64,000 nt of DNA, taken from DAHUYF01 sp035623985 (GTDB lineage: Bacteria > Pseudomonadota > Alphaproteobacteria > ATCC43930 > CGMCC-115725). The stretch spans positions 22,769 to 86,768 of the forward strand of contig DASPSJ010000067.1 of NCBI GenBank assembly GCA_035623985.1. Direction: 5' to 3'. The position numbers and the translations under genes were made by a program. Below are positions 17,296 through 27,189 of the stretch, in pieces; the stretch's first letter is position 1; each line of letters begins with the position of its first letter. The notes under the pieces are model-generated. The model was not told the DNA's origin. It did not search any database and saw nothing but the letters and a program-made list of their open reading frames with translations.

Positions 17296-18333
17296 CTATT
17301 GCTTGGGGGCCTCAGGCGGCACGGGCGTCGCATCGGATGCGGGCGGCGCGACTTCCGTGCGCGCGCCGCCGACAAGACCGAGCTCGCGCAGCATCAGCGC
17401 CCGCGCAGCATCGGCCGGCTCGGGCCGGGCGGCACGTGGCATTTTCGTCGGCGTCGATACTCCCATGCCCGGCCTGCGCGCCTCTTGCGCATGCGCGGCC
17501 GACGGCGGAGCAGGTGGCGGGACAGCCTTGTCGGTGCCCGCGGCGTCGAGCGCGCGCGTCATCCGCGACTGCGTTTCACCGGCAGGCGCGGAGCGGCGCG
17601 GTTTCGGCGCGCTCGCCGCTTCGAAACTGGCCGTGGGCTGCGGCTCGGCAACGGCGTTACGCAGCACAATCTCTTCCGTATCCGCCGGCGCGGCGCTTGC
17701 CGCGGGCGGGGCAGGCGCATCGATTGCGGGCGGCGCAGGCACGTCGATTGCCGCCGGCGCGGTCGCAACGACCGGCGATTCCGGCTCCGGCTCAGGCGCC
17801 GCCGATATCGTCGGCGGTGCGGGCGGAGACACCGGCACCGTCTTCTCGGCGTTCACGATCCGCGGCGCCGGCGGCGAAGAAAGACCCCAGACGGCAATGG
17901 CGAGCGCCGCAAGCATCGCCGTCGCCCCGCCGGCAAGCCAGCGCCACCGCACCGGCCGCACCGCCCGTTGCCGTCCATCCTCCGCTGTGAGCGGCGCCGG
18001 CGCCGCTCGCAGCGGGAGCAGGGCACGCGCGGCGGCCGGCCGCGATACGCTCTCTTCCGTCGCCTTCGCGAGCCGGAACAACAAATCCGCGGTCGGTATA
18101 TCGCTGCACAAGGCGAACCAGCACAAGCGCCGGGCGATCGCGCAGAGAGAGTCGTGATCGGGCGCGGCGCCCGGCTGGGCGGCGGCGTCGATCTCGCGGG
18201 CGATGGCCTCCAGATTTACCGCGAAGGCACGGCCGACTTGGCCGCCTTTTGCCGCGACGAACGCGCGCAGCGCCACAGCCACCTCGCGGAGGCTGATGGC
18301 ATCGGAGGCGATCGATGGCGCCGCGACGGCCAT
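17296..18333 (-). CDS. Single-pass membrane protein with Ala/Pro-rich extracytoplasmic region
   Basis: Unknown function, 345 aa. The start at 18333 follows a strong GGAGAAGGAG. Residues 1-125 are a soluble helical domain (ISLREVAVALRAFVAAKGGQ). A membrane helix lies near 135-155 (WLAGGATAMLAALAIAVWGL), followed by about 190 residues of Pro/Ala/Glu-rich, largely disordered sequence. The topology resembles envelope-spanning or anti-sigma-like proteins, but there is no sigma gene beside it. Antisense frames here are long only because of base composition. Confidence 0.65.
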   Translation of the reverse strand: MAVAAPSIASDAISLREVAVALRAFVAAKGGQVGRAFAVNLEAIAREIDAAAQPGAAPDHDSLCAIARRLCWFALCSDIPTADLLFRLAKATEESVSRPAAARALLPLRAAPAPLTAEDGRQRAVRPVRWRWLAGGATAMLAALAIAVWGLSSPPAPRIVNAEKTVPVSPPAPPTISAAPEPEPESPVVATAPAAIDVPAPPAIDAPAPPAASAAPADTEEIVLRNAVAEPQPTASFEAASAPKPRRSAPAGETQSRMTRALDAAGTDKAVPPPAPPSAAHAQEARRPGMGVSTPTKMPRAARPEPADAARALMLRELGLVGGARTEVAPPASDATPVPPEAPKQ

Positions 18334-18657
18334 GGCACTCCTTCTCCGCCGCAGGAAGCAAGACGCGGCGAAAGGCCGATTATTGCAACTGTGCCGGCCT
18401 TTGACGAGACATTCATCGTCGCGGCTCCGGCAGCGATTGCGCAAGAAACCAGCATCGGAGGCGCATTTCCCATGCACGCGCGGGTGGCAGCCGCCGCCCC
18501 GACCCGAAGGCCCGCCACCGGCCGGGGACGGGTTGCCGGGAAAGCTGCCGACGGCGTAGGCTAGGCTTGGTCCGCGCCCGCCGAACGCGGCACGGAATGT
18601 ACAGATAAATTAACAAAACCAATATCTTATACTGATCCCTATCCTCTCATACCGTAT
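18334..18657. other. 324-bp divergent intergenic region
   Basis: Separates the minus-strand membrane protein from the plus-strand ABC exporter. The last 60 bp are markedly AT-rich and contain a -10-like TATACT at 18628-18633; no -35 element with good spacing was found. No gene seen. Confidence 0.45.
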
Positions 18658-20490
18658 GTGGCGCTGTCCGACATGGCCATGAGCGAGCAATCCGCCGGCG
18701 CCGGCGCGGCGCCGGCAGGCCAGGCGGCGGAGCGCCCGCGTGGGCGCAGCCTGCGCTCGCTGTTGCCGCTGCTGTCCTATCTCGGGCCTTACCGGCTGCG
18801 CCTCTTGGGCGCCACCACCGCGCTTCTGGTCTCCTCGGCCAGCGTGCTGATGCTCGGCCAGGGCGTCCGCCGCCTGGTCGATGATGGGCTCAGCGCCGCG
18901 GACCCGGCCCGGCTCGATCGGATCGTCGAGCTGCTTATGATCATCGTCGCGGTCATGGCGGCGTCCACCTATGGCCGCTTCTATCTCGTCTCCTGGATCG
19001 GCGAGCGCGTCGTCGCCGATCTGCGCGTCGCCGTCTTCGACCGCATCGTCGCGCTGAGCCCGGCCTATTTCGAGACGACCAAGACCGGTGAAGTGCTGTC
19101 GCGGCTCACCACCGACACCACGCTGCTGCAGACCGTCATCGGCTCCAGCGTGTCGCTGGCGCTGCGCAACGCGCTGATCCTGGCCGGCGGGCTCGTCATG
19201 ATGGTGGTGACGTCGGTGAAGCTGGCGGGCCTGGTGCTGGTCGTCGTGCCGGTGGTGGTGGTGCCGATCCTGTTCTTCGGCCGGCGCGTGCGCGCGCTGT
19301 CGCGCCGCTCGCAGGACCGGGTCGCCGATGTCGGCGCCTACGCCGAGGAGATGATCAACGCCATCCGCACCGTGCAGGCCTTCACGCACGAGCCGATCGA
19401 CCGCGCCCGATTCGCCGGCCGCGTCGGCCAATCTTTCGATACCGCGGTCGCACGCATCCGCGTGCGCGCGTGGCTTACCGCGGTTGTCATCCTGCTCGCC
19501 TTCGGCGCCATTGCGCTCGTGCTCTGGGTCGGCGGCTACGACGCGATCGCCGGCCGGATGACCGGCGGCGAGCTTTCCGCCTTCGTCTTCTATGCCGTGC
19601 TCACCGCGTTTGCCGTCGGCACGCTCTCGGAGGTGTATGGCGATCTCCAGCGCGCGGCCGGCGCCGCCGAGCGGCTGCTTGAGCTGCTCGCCACGGAGGC
19701 GGAGATCGCCGCGCCGGCACAGCCGCTCGCCTTTCCGGTGCCGCCGCGCGGCCATGTCGAGCTCGACGGCGTCACCTTCTTCTATCCCTCGCGGCCGGAG
19801 CGGGCGGCGCTCGCCGATTTCTCGCTGGCCGTGGCGCCGGGCGAGACGGTGGCCCTGGTGGGGCCGTCGGGCGCCGGCAAGACCACGGTGTTCCAGCTCC
19901 TGCTGCGCTTTTACGACCCCACCCGCGGCAGCGTGCGCGTCGACGGCGTCGACATTGCCGCGGCCGACCCGGCCGAGCTGCGCCGGCGCATCGGTTTCGT
20001 CGCGCAGGACCCGGTGATCTTCGGCGCCTCGGCCGCCGACAACATCCGCTATGGCCGTCCCGAGGCGAGCGACGGCGAGGTCCGCGCCGCCGCCGAGGCG
20101 GCCGCGGCGGCGGAATTCCTCGACCTTCTGCCCGAGGGTTTCGATACCTTTCTCGGCGAGAAAGGCGTGCGGCTGTCCGGCGGCCAGCGCCAGCGCCTGG
20201 CGATCGCCCGCGCCGTCCTGCGCAACCCGCCGATCCTGCTGCTCGACGAGGCGACTTCGGCGCTCGACGCGGAATCGGAGCGCGCGGTGCAGCAGGCGCT
20301 GGAGCGCCTGGCGGCAAGTCGCACCACCCTCGTCATCGCCCATCGCCTGGCCACCGTGCTGCGCGCCCAACGCATCATCGTCATGGCGGAGGGCCGCATC
20401 GTCGCGCAAGGCCGGCACCACGACCTCATCCGCGAGGACGGCCTCTACGCGCGGCTCGCCGCGCTGCAATTCACCGACCGGCCGGCTTAG
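18658..20490 (+). CDS. ABC exporter half-transporter (membrane domain fused to ATPase)
   Basis: A 610-aa type IV (MsbA-like) ABC exporter: six-helix membrane domain (about 40-330) and a nucleotide-binding domain with Walker A GPSGAGKTT (about 400), signature LSGGQRQR and Walker B ILLLDEATSALD. It probably acts as a homodimer pumping a lipid, peptide or drug outwards. The GTG at 18658 gives the longest frame; ATGs at 18673 and 18679 are equally plausible since none has a clear ribosome-binding site. The substrate is unknown. Confidence 0.9.
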   Translation: MALSDMAMSEQSAGAGAAPAGQAAERPRGRSLRSLLPLLSYLGPYRLRLLGATTALLVSSASVLMLGQGVRRLVDDGLSAADPARLDRIVELLMIIVAVMAASTYGRFYLVSWIGERVVADLRVAVFDRIVALSPAYFETTKTGEVLSRLTTDTTLLQTVIGSSVSLALRNALILAGGLVMMVVTSVKLAGLVLVVVPVVVVPILFFGRRVRALSRRSQDRVADVGAYAEEMINAIRTVQAFTHEPIDRARFAGRVGQSFDTAVARIRVRAWLTAVVILLAFGAIALVLWVGGYDAIAGRMTGGELSAFVFYAVLTAFAVGTLSEVYGDLQRAAGAAERLLELLATEAEIAAPAQPLAFPVPPRGHVELDGVTFFYPSRPERAALADFSLAVAPGETVALVGPSGAGKTTVFQLLLRFYDPTRGSVRVDGVDIAAADPAELRRRIGFVAQDPVIFGASAADNIRYGRPEASDGEVRAAAEAAAAAEFLDLLPEGFDTFLGEKGVRLSGGQRQRLAIARAVLRNPPILLLDEATSALDAESERAVQQALERLAASRTTLVIAHRLATVLRAQRIIVMAEGRIVAQGRHHDLIREDGLYARLAALQFTDRPA

Positions 20491-20535
20491 GAGATGGGCT
20501 GCAACGCTGCGCGCGAGCCTCTATAACTGGCCCCG

Positions 20536-21972
20536 ATGCCGGCTTCTCCCCTCCGCCCCATGCTGGTGCCGCTGATCGTCGCCTGCGCCTTGTTCATGGA
20601 GAACTTGGACTCGACGATCATTGCCACCGCGCTGCCCACGATCGCGCGCTCGCTGGACGAGGACCCGCTCCGCCTCAACCTCGCCATCACCTCTTACTTG
20701 CTGAGCCTCGCCGTCTTCATTCCGCTGAGCGGCTGGGTCGCCGACCGTTACGGCGCGCGCCCGGTGTTCCGCGCCGCGATCGTCACTTTCACCATCGGCT
20801 CGGCCTGCTGCGGGCTCGCCCAGTCGCTGCCGGCGCTGGTCGCCGCGCGGGTGCTGCAAGGCCTCGGCGGAGCGATGATGGTGCCGGTCGGCCGCCTCGT
20901 CATGCTGCGCAGCGTGTCGAAATCGGAGCTGGTGCGCGCCATGTCCTATGTGACGGTGCCGGCGCTGATCGGGCCGGTGCTAGGCCCGCCGCTCGGCGGC
21001 TTCATCGTCACTTACAGCTCCTGGCGCTGGATCTTCTATATCAACCTGCCGATCGGGCTGCTTGGCATCGCCCTCGCCACGATGTTCATCGAGAACGTCA
21101 AGGAGGAGGCCGACTGGCCGCTCGACCTGCGCGGCTTCGTGCTCGCCGGCACCGGGCTGGCCGGGCTCATGTTCGGCTTCGAGACGGCGGGGCGCGGCGT
21201 GCTGCCGCTGCCGATCGTCGCCTGCCTGCTCGCCGGCGGCGCGATCTGCACCGCTCTCTACGTCTTGCACAGCCGCGTTCACGCCTTCCCCATCGTCGAT
21301 CTCGGCCTGCTGCGGATCCCGACCTTCGCCTCGGCCGTCGTCGGCGGCTCGCTCTTCCGCGTCGGCATCGGCGCGCTGCCTTTCCTGCTGCCGCTGATGC
21401 TGCAGCTCGGATTCGGCCTCTCGCCCTTCGCCTCCGGCCTCCTCACCTTCGCCAGCGCCGCCGGCGCGATGACGATGAAGATGACCGCCGCGCCGATCAT
21501 CCGCGCCTTGGGCTTCCGCCGGGTGCTGCTCGGCAATGCGGTGATCTCGAGCCTCTTCGTCATGAGCTATGCGCTGTTCTCGCCGGCCACGCCGCATTGG
21601 ATCATCCTGGCGGCGCTGCTCGCCGGCGGCTTCTTCCGCTCGCTGCAATTCACCAGCACCAACACCCTGGTCTTCGCCGACGTGCCGGCGCCGCTGCTGA
21701 GCCGCGCCACCAGCTTCCAGAGCATGGCGCAGCAGCTCTCGGTCAGCATCGGCGTCGGCATCGGCGCGCTGCTGCTGCATGTGACGCTGCTCGCCCGGGG
21801 CAAGACGGCGCTCGGCGCCGACGACTTCTTCGCGGCCTTCCTCGCGGTCGGCCTGATCTCGCTGTCCTCGATCCTCTTCTACCTGCCGTTGGCGCGCGAG
21901 GCCGGCGCCGAGGTCAGCGGCCACCACGCCGCGCCGGAAGCGCTCACTTCTGCTTTGCCAGATAAGCGATGA
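20536..21972 (+). CDS. MFS drug/metabolite efflux transporter, DHA2-like
   Basis: A 478-aa permease of the major facilitator superfamily with about 14 hydrophobic helices. Motifs are ENLDSTIIATALPTIARSL in helix 1 and GWVADRYGARPVFR (motif A) after helix 2, both typical of DHA2 (EmrB-like) proton antiporters. It follows the ABC exporter by about 45 bp, suggesting a shared export role. No membrane-fusion partner is next to it. Its 3' end overlaps the convergent cytochrome c gene by 29 bp. Confidence 0.9.
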   Translation: MPASPLRPMLVPLIVACALFMENLDSTIIATALPTIARSLDEDPLRLNLAITSYLLSLAVFIPLSGWVADRYGARPVFRAAIVTFTIGSACCGLAQSLPALVAARVLQGLGGAMMVPVGRLVMLRSVSKSELVRAMSYVTVPALIGPVLGPPLGGFIVTYSSWRWIFYINLPIGLLGIALATMFIENVKEEADWPLDLRGFVLAGTGLAGLMFGFETAGRGVLPLPIVACLLAGGAICTALYVLHSRVHAFPIVDLGLLRIPTFASAVVGGSLFRVGIGALPFLLPLMLQLGFGLSPFASGLLTFASAAGAMTMKMTAAPIIRALGFRRVLLGNAVISSLFVMSYALFSPATPHWIILAALLAGGFFRSLQFTSTNTLVFADVPAPLLSRATSFQSMAQQLSVSIGVGIGALLLHVTLLARGKTALGADDFFAAFLAVGLISLSSILFYLPLAREAGAEVSGHHAAPEALTSALPDKR

Positions 21973-22318
21973 TCGCCTTGCGGTCGTCGGGATTCTTGAG
22001 CCCGGCGAACAGCATCTTGGTGCCGGGAATCTTCGCCCTGGGGTCGGTGAGGTAGGTGTCGAGCTCGGCCTCGGTCCAGGTGATGCCGGAATTCTTGTTG
22101 GCCGCGGTGTAGTTGAAGCCGGGCGCGGTGCCCGCCGAACGCCCGACGATGCCGGCGAGGCTCGGCCCGATCTTGTTGGTTCCCGGCTCGACCGAATGGC
22201 AGACGGCGCAATAGCGCTTGAAGACCGTCTCGCCGGCATCCTGCGCCCGGGCGCGCGGCGCGACTGCCAGCAGCGCCAGCGCGGCAAGGGACAAGGCGGC
22301 AATATGCGAGCGATGCAT
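21944..22318 (-). CDS. Class I cytochrome c (c2-like), periplasmic
   Basis: A 124-aa secreted monoheme cytochrome. Signal peptide residues 1-25 (cleavage after RARAQ), heme site Cys37-Cys40-His41 (CAVCH) and likely axial Met102 (GTKMLFAGL). It resembles cytochrome c2/c550 electron shuttles between the bc1 complex and oxidases or other redox enzymes. It is convergent with the MFS gene and followed upstream by the FUSC gene on the same strand. Confidence 0.92.
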   Translation of the reverse strand: MHRSHIAALSLAALALLAVAPRARAQDAGETVFKRYCAVCHSVEPGTNKIGPSLAGIVGRSAGTAPGFNYTAANKNSGITWTEAELDTYLTDPRAKIPGTKMLFAGLKNPDDRKAIIAYLAKQK

Positions 22319-22379
22319 CGTTCATCCTCCCTCGGGGCCAGCGGTTGCGTCCGCTGCGTGGCAATGTCGGCGCCGGCTC

Positions 22380-24494
22380 TTATCCAATCCGCTCGCGGCT
22401 GACAAGCCCCGGCGCCGCCGCCGCATTCAACAGCCCCGTCACGTCGCTGACGATGCGCGCGAGCAGCGACGCCGCGATCGTGCCCGGCCCGCCCTCTTCC
22501 GCCGCCGCGAGCGATGCCGTCAGCCGCGCCAGCGGCGCGTCGAAGCCGGGGCGCGGCGCCGGCGCGCGCCGTTCGAGCAGCGCCTGCGCCGCGTCCGACA
22601 GCGCCCGCTCGATCAGGCCGCCGAGCGCGTGGAGCGGCTCCGCCGGCGCCGCGGCGGCGCCGAGCTGGGCCGAAAGCGCGATGGCATGGCGGCAAAGCCG
22701 ATGGGCATAGACGAGCAGCGCGAAGCCGGCGGCGACCGGCGCGCGCCGCCGCGTCGGCTCGGCGAGCATGCGCTGGAAACCGGCATCGGCATTGGCGATC
22801 GCGAGCTCCGCCTGGCGGCGCAGCGAGGCAAGGCTCGGCCCGGCCGCCTCGAGCCGCGCCAGCCCGGCGAGCACTTCGGCGACAAACGCCTGGTCGGCGC
22901 CGATGGCGCGGGCCAGCCGCTCGCGGAGCTGCTCGCGCTCCCATTGCGGCCAGAGCAGATATCCCGCGGCGAGCGCCAGCGCCGCGCCGCCGATGGTGTA
23001 GGCGACGCGCTCGGCGAGATCGATCCAGGGATCGGCGCTGCTCATGCCGATGAGCAGAATGATGAGCGGCGTCAGGAAAGTGATGGCATAGCCGTAGCGC
23101 CGGCGGATGAGCAGGAAGGTGGCGAAGAGCAGCAGCCCGATCGCCGCGTCGTAGCCCGCGCTGCCATGCACATAGGCGAGCAGCGCACCCGCCACCGCCG
23201 CGCCGGCGATGGTCCCGGCGGTGCGCTGCAAGGCGCGGGCGAGCGTGCCGGCGTAATCCGGCTGCAGGATGACGAGCGAGGTGAGCGGCAGCCAGATGCC
23301 GTGCGGCAGGCGGAAGCGGACGACGATCGCGGCATCGAGCGCGGTGACGGCGGCGACCCGCAGGGCGTGGCGGAAGATGGCGGAGCGCGGGCTGGCATTG
23401 GCGCGCAGCGCCGAGACGACCGCCCCCCGCGGCCGGCGATGGGCGAAGGGCAGACGCAACAGGTCGGGGAGGCGCCGGCGCCGGCCGAACAGCAGGCGCA
23501 GCGCCTCCTCCGCATTGTCGAGATGGCGCAAGGCCTGCGCCCAGGCGAGGGGCGCGGCCGAAGCCGGCGTCTCGCCGGTCTGCGCCGGTGCCGGTTGCAG
23601 GCGCTGGCGCAGCCCCGCAAGCGACAGCTCGCCTTTGCCCGCAAGCAGGATGTGCGCCACGTCATGACAGGCTTGCCGCAGCTCGGTTTCGGCGGCCGGA
23701 CCCGCCGCGAGCTCGCCCAGCGTCACCGCCGCGGCGGCGACGCGCGAGGCGGCGTTGAGCAGCACGACGAGCTGGGCGATGGTGGTGCCGGGACCGGCGG
23801 TGCCGGCGCGCATCTCGCCCAGCGCTTCGCGCGCCCGCTCGATCGCTTCGCGCGAAGCGGCTTGGCGCCGGGCAATGACCTGCTCGCGCCGGCGCCGCGC
23901 CACGACGCTCTCGGACTCGTCCTCGCGCGCGATCGCGGCGACCAGCGCCGCCACGGCCTCCCAGGCGCTCGCCACTTCCTGCTCGAGGCGGCGATAAGGC
24001 CGTAGCTGCCAGAAGGCGAGCGCCACCAGCACGGTCCAGAGTCCGCCGCCGGCATAGCCTTCCGCCCAGACGACCCCCTGGCCGCCGCCGATCTCGCCGA
24101 TCTGGAGGCCGACGAGAAAAGCGGTGGCGGCGTTGATGCCGAGCGAGGCGCCGCCGGGGCCCAACGCGCGGATCATGCCGCTGATAATGCCGATGGCGGC
24201 CATGACCAGCGCCGCCGTCCACCAGCTCCCCACCGCCGCGCCGCCCAGCAACAGCAGGCATGCGCCGCCCAGCGCCTGGATCAGCATGGCGACGAGCCGG
24301 CTGCGATAAGGGCCGCCGACATCGACCATCGAGGTGGCGAGCGCGCCCAGCACCGCGGGATAGGCGAGATCCCCGAGCCCCAAAGGCGGCAGCAGCACGA
24401 GCGGCGTCGCCGCGGCGATGGTGCCGCGCCAAGCGGTCGACAGCGCGATGCGGTTGGGGCCGCTGCGGAGCCATTTCTTCAGAGATCGGCGCAT
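22380..24494 (-). CDS. FUSC family inner-membrane protein
   Basis: A 704-aa protein with two blocks of membrane helices (about 18-165 and 390-510), each followed by a cytoplasmic helical domain, as in FUSC/YccS/AaeB-like proteins. These are linked to efflux of aromatic carboxylic acids or envelope stress. The ATG at 24494 (MRRSLKKWLRSGPNRIALST) follows GAGGACGG; the longer frame upstream has no support. No membrane-fusion partner (AaeA-like) is adjacent. The substrate is unknown. Confidence 0.85.
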   Translation of the reverse strand: MRRSLKKWLRSGPNRIALSTAWRGTIAAATPLVLLPPLGLGDLAYPAVLGALATSMVDVGGPYRSRLVAMLIQALGGACLLLLGGAAVGSWWTAALVMAAIGIISGMIRALGPGGASLGINAATAFLVGLQIGEIGGGQGVVWAEGYAGGGLWTVLVALAFWQLRPYRRLEQEVASAWEAVAALVAAIAREDESESVVARRRREQVIARRQAASREAIERAREALGEMRAGTAGPGTTIAQLVVLLNAASRVAAAAVTLGELAAGPAAETELRQACHDVAHILLAGKGELSLAGLRQRLQPAPAQTGETPASAAPLAWAQALRHLDNAEEALRLLFGRRRRLPDLLRLPFAHRRPRGAVVSALRANASPRSAIFRHALRVAAVTALDAAIVVRFRLPHGIWLPLTSLVILQPDYAGTLARALQRTAGTIAGAAVAGALLAYVHGSAGYDAAIGLLLFATFLLIRRRYGYAITFLTPLIILLIGMSSADPWIDLAERVAYTIGGAALALAAGYLLWPQWEREQLRERLARAIGADQAFVAEVLAGLARLEAAGPSLASLRRQAELAIANADAGFQRMLAEPTRRRAPVAAGFALLVYAHRLCRHAIALSAQLGAAAAPAEPLHALGGLIERALSDAAQALLERRAPAPRPGFDAPLARLTASLAAAEEGGPGTIAASLLARIVSDVTGLLNAAAAPGLVSRERIG

Positions 24495-24589
24495 GATCCA
24501 TCCGTCCTCGCGGCGGCCGGTCCTGGAAATCTCCGGCGGGCGGGGTAAGCTGCGGCCGGAACCGAGGGAGCCGAGGTGATCGCCGCAAC

Positions 24590-25483
24590 ATGACCGCCAG
24601 CGCCGATGAAATGGCCGGCCCGACGTCGCGCGTCTTCTTCTCGCAGCGGCTGCGGCTGCATTACGTCGACTGGGGCAACCCGGCGGCACCGCCGCTGCTG
24701 CTGCTGCATGGCGGGCAGGATCATTGCCGCAACTGGGATTGGGTCGCCGAACGCCTCCGCCACGAATGGCACGTCATCGCCCCCGATCTGCGCGGTCATG
24801 GCGACAGCCAATGGTCGCCCGACGGCAATTACAGCATGGCGGGATATCTCTACGACCTCGCCCAGCTCGTCCACCAGCAGCAGCTCGCGCCGGTCACCAT
24901 CATCGCCCATTCCTTGGGCGGCAACATCGCCTTGCGCTATGCCGGGATCTATCCCGACAAGGTGGCGAAGCTCGTCGCCATCGAGGGAATGGGCCCGTCG
25001 CCCAAGCTGCTCGCCGAGCGGCTCAAGCGCACCATCGCCGAGCGCATGCAGAAATGGATCGACGAGCAGCGGGCGCTCTCCGGCCGCGTGGCGCGGCGCT
25101 ACGCCTCGATCGAGGAGGCGTTCAAGCGCATGCAGGAGGCGAACCGGCATCTCTCGCCCGAGCAGGCGCGCCATCTGACCCAGCACGGCGTCAACCAGAA
25201 CGAGGACGGCACCTATAGCTGGAAATTCGACAATTACGTCCGCGCCTGGCCGCCTTACGACATGACCGTTTCCGATGTCGAGCAGCTCTGGGCGCGCATC
25301 GCCCGCCCGACGCTGCTGGTCTACGGCAAGGAGAGCTGGGCGTCAAACCCGGTCGAGGACGGCAGGATCGCGCATTTCAGGCGCGCGCGGGTCGAGAGCT
25401 TCGAGAAGGCGGGCCATTGGGTCCATCACGACCGGCTCGACGCCTTCATCGACACGGTGCGCGCGTTCTTCAAGGAGGGGTGA
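24590..25483 (+). CDS. Alpha/beta hydrolase
   Basis: A 297-aa alpha/beta-fold hydrolase: oxyanion HGG (40-42), nucleophile elbow AHSLGG (Ser108), an acid in the C-terminal half and a catalytic His in KAGHWVHHDR. Closest in style to haloalkane dehalogenase/epoxide hydrolase/esterase relatives, but the helical cap (about 130-215) does not settle the reaction. It is 3 bp from the downstream oxidoreductase and probably co-transcribed with it. Confidence 0.88.
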   Translation: MTASADEMAGPTSRVFFSQRLRLHYVDWGNPAAPPLLLLHGGQDHCRNWDWVAERLRHEWHVIAPDLRGHGDSQWSPDGNYSMAGYLYDLAQLVHQQQLAPVTIIAHSLGGNIALRYAGIYPDKVAKLVAIEGMGPSPKLLAERLKRTIAERMQKWIDEQRALSGRVARRYASIEEAFKRMQEANRHLSPEQARHLTQHGVNQNEDGTYSWKFDNYVRAWPPYDMTVSDVEQLWARIARPTLLVYGKESWASNPVEDGRIAHFRRARVESFEKAGHWVHHDRLDAFIDTVRAFFKEG

Positions 25484-25486
25484 GCG

Positions 25487-26458
25487 ATGAAGGCGGCGGT
25501 GGTCGGCGAGAAGGGCTTGGAGATCCGCGAGGTGCCGCGGCCGCAGCCCAAATCGAACGAGGTGCTGGTGCGCGTGCGCGCCGCCGGGCTCAACCGCGCC
25601 GACCTTGGGGTCGCCGCCGGCCATCGCCACGGCGCGCTGGGCGGCGCCGGCACCATCGTCGGGCTCGAATGGGCGGGCGAGGTGGCCGAGATCGGCACCG
25701 ACGTCAAGGGCATCAAGCCGGGCGACCGCGTCATGTGCTCGGGCGCCGGCGGCTACGCCGAGTATGCGGTGAGCGATTGGGGCCGCGTCTCGCCGATCCC
25801 CGCCAACGCCATGAGCTTCGCGCAGGCGGCGGGCTTGCCGGTGGCGCTGCAGACCATGCATGACGCGCTCGTCACCAACGGCCGGCTCCAGGCCGGCGAC
25901 AGCGTGCTGATCCAGGGCGCGAGCTCCGGCGTAGGATTGATGGGGCTGCAGATCGCCAAGCTCATGGGCGCGCGGCCGGTGATCGGCAGCTCGACCAACC
26001 CCGACCGCCGCGCGCGGCTCGCGGAATTCGGCGCCGATCTCGCCATCGACAGCAAGGATCCCGCCTGGCCCGAGGCGGTGGCGGAGGCGACCCAAGGCAA
26101 GGGCGTCGATCTCATCGTCGACCAGGTCTCGGCGAGCGTCGCCAACCAGAACATGAAGGCGGCAGCGATCCTCGGCCGCATCGTCAATGTCGGCCGGTTG
26201 GGCGGCACGAGGGGCGAGTTCGATTTCGACCTGCACGCGCTGAAGCGCCTCGACTATATCGGCGTCACCTTTCGCACGCGGTCGCTGGAAGAGGTGCGCG
26301 AGATCGTCCGCCGCATGCGCGCCGATCTCTGGGGCGCGGTCGAGGCCGGCAAGCTCGCGCTGCCCATCGACCGCAGCTTCCCGCTCGACGAGGCGGCGCA
26401 AGCGCTGGCGCATATGCGCGCCAACGCCCATTTCGGCAAGATCGTGCTCACGATGTAG
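25487..26458 (+). CDS. Zinc-independent quinone oxidoreductase-like MDR protein
   Basis: A 323-aa medium-chain dehydrogenase/reductase. The N-terminal GroES-like domain has GLEWAGEVAEIG, and the NADP-binding fold has the QGASSGVGLMGLQIAK motif. Structural and catalytic zinc ligands of alcohol dehydrogenases are absent, pointing to the quinone oxidoreductase/enoyl reductase branch. It uses NADPH to reduce a quinone or enone. The ATG at 25487 follows AAGGAGGGG in the end of the hydrolase gene, so the two are coupled. Confidence 0.9.
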   Translation: MKAAVVGEKGLEIREVPRPQPKSNEVLVRVRAAGLNRADLGVAAGHRHGALGGAGTIVGLEWAGEVAEIGTDVKGIKPGDRVMCSGAGGYAEYAVSDWGRVSPIPANAMSFAQAAGLPVALQTMHDALVTNGRLQAGDSVLIQGASSGVGLMGLQIAKLMGARPVIGSSTNPDRRARLAEFGADLAIDSKDPAWPEAVAEATQGKGVDLIVDQVSASVANQNMKAAAILGRIVNVGRLGGTRGEFDFDLHALKRLDYIGVTFRTRSLEEVREIVRRMRADLWGAVEAGKLALPIDRSFPLDEAAQALAHMRANAHFGKIVLTM

Positions 26459-27189
26459 GCGGCCGTCGCGGGGAGCACCCTACGTCATCGGTGTACACCG
26501 GCGACACAAATTTGGTGTGCGCCGATGACGCAGCGCGTCGCCGCAGACCGGCTCGGCACGCATTATAAGGGCATCGCCCTCCCCCGCCAAGGCTCGCGCG
26601 AATGAGCGAGACGGTCAGCTCGCGCTGTTTTGAGACGCCGCTCACGCCGCCGGACCGCCCCGATAGTAGGGATTGGGGCGCGTGCGTTCCCGGCAGCCGG
26701 GGATTTCCCAATAGGGATGCCCGAAGAACGGAAATGCCTTGGCGATGCCGGCCTGCCATAGGCGGTCGGCACCCGCCGGCGGATCGATCAGCTCTTGACG
26801 GTGCTCAGTGCCGGGCAGCCATCATTGCGAGGATGGCACGGAACGCTGCAGCCGGCGCGTGTCGCCGGGCTCGTTCAGCATTTTGCGTTCCGCGAAACCC
26901 CCAAGGAATTCCGATCTGGGGCAACGATTCCTGCGCGTCCTCGAGATTCGCGTGGATATGGGCGACAGGCGTAGCGCAGCACTTCAAATCAGCGACCGCT
27001 TTCGGGAAATCAAATCCATCTCGGCAGGTGGCCGATTGCATCGCAACCAGCCCGTCACCGAGAGACGAGACAGTTCCCGAAGATTGAGATAATATTTTAT
27101 CAGTTCAATCAACTAGTTAGCGTATTATAGTGCATGTTTTTTCAATGATAAAACTTGCAAACTGGGACGCTTTACCCGATATTGTGGGC
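26459..27189. other. 730-bp non-coding stretch at the edge of the accessory patch
   Basis: No convincing gene on either strand. It holds a strong inverted repeat at 26483-26530. GC content falls sharply over the last 120 bp (from about 27070), where the accessory genes begin. A short TCATTGCGAGGATGGC at about 26822 recalls dispersed repeats but is too short to classify. Confidence 0.5.
26483..26530. repeat. Long inverted repeat with embedded 12-bp palindrome
   Basis: Arms 26483-26499 and 26514-26530 match at 15 of 17 positions (CGTCATCGGTGTACACC against GGTGTGCGCCGATGACG), with a 14-nt loop. The left arm and the next base form a perfect palindrome, CGGTGTACACCG (26489-26500). It begins 25 bp after the oxidoreductase stop. 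Either a transcription terminator-like hairpin without a U-tract or a pair of operators. Confidence 0.5.

Noticed and set aside
18610..20469. Open frame of about 620 codons antisense to the ABC exporter
   Set aside because: Strongly Arg/Gly/His-rich low-complexity translation and complete overlap with an intact ABC transporter.
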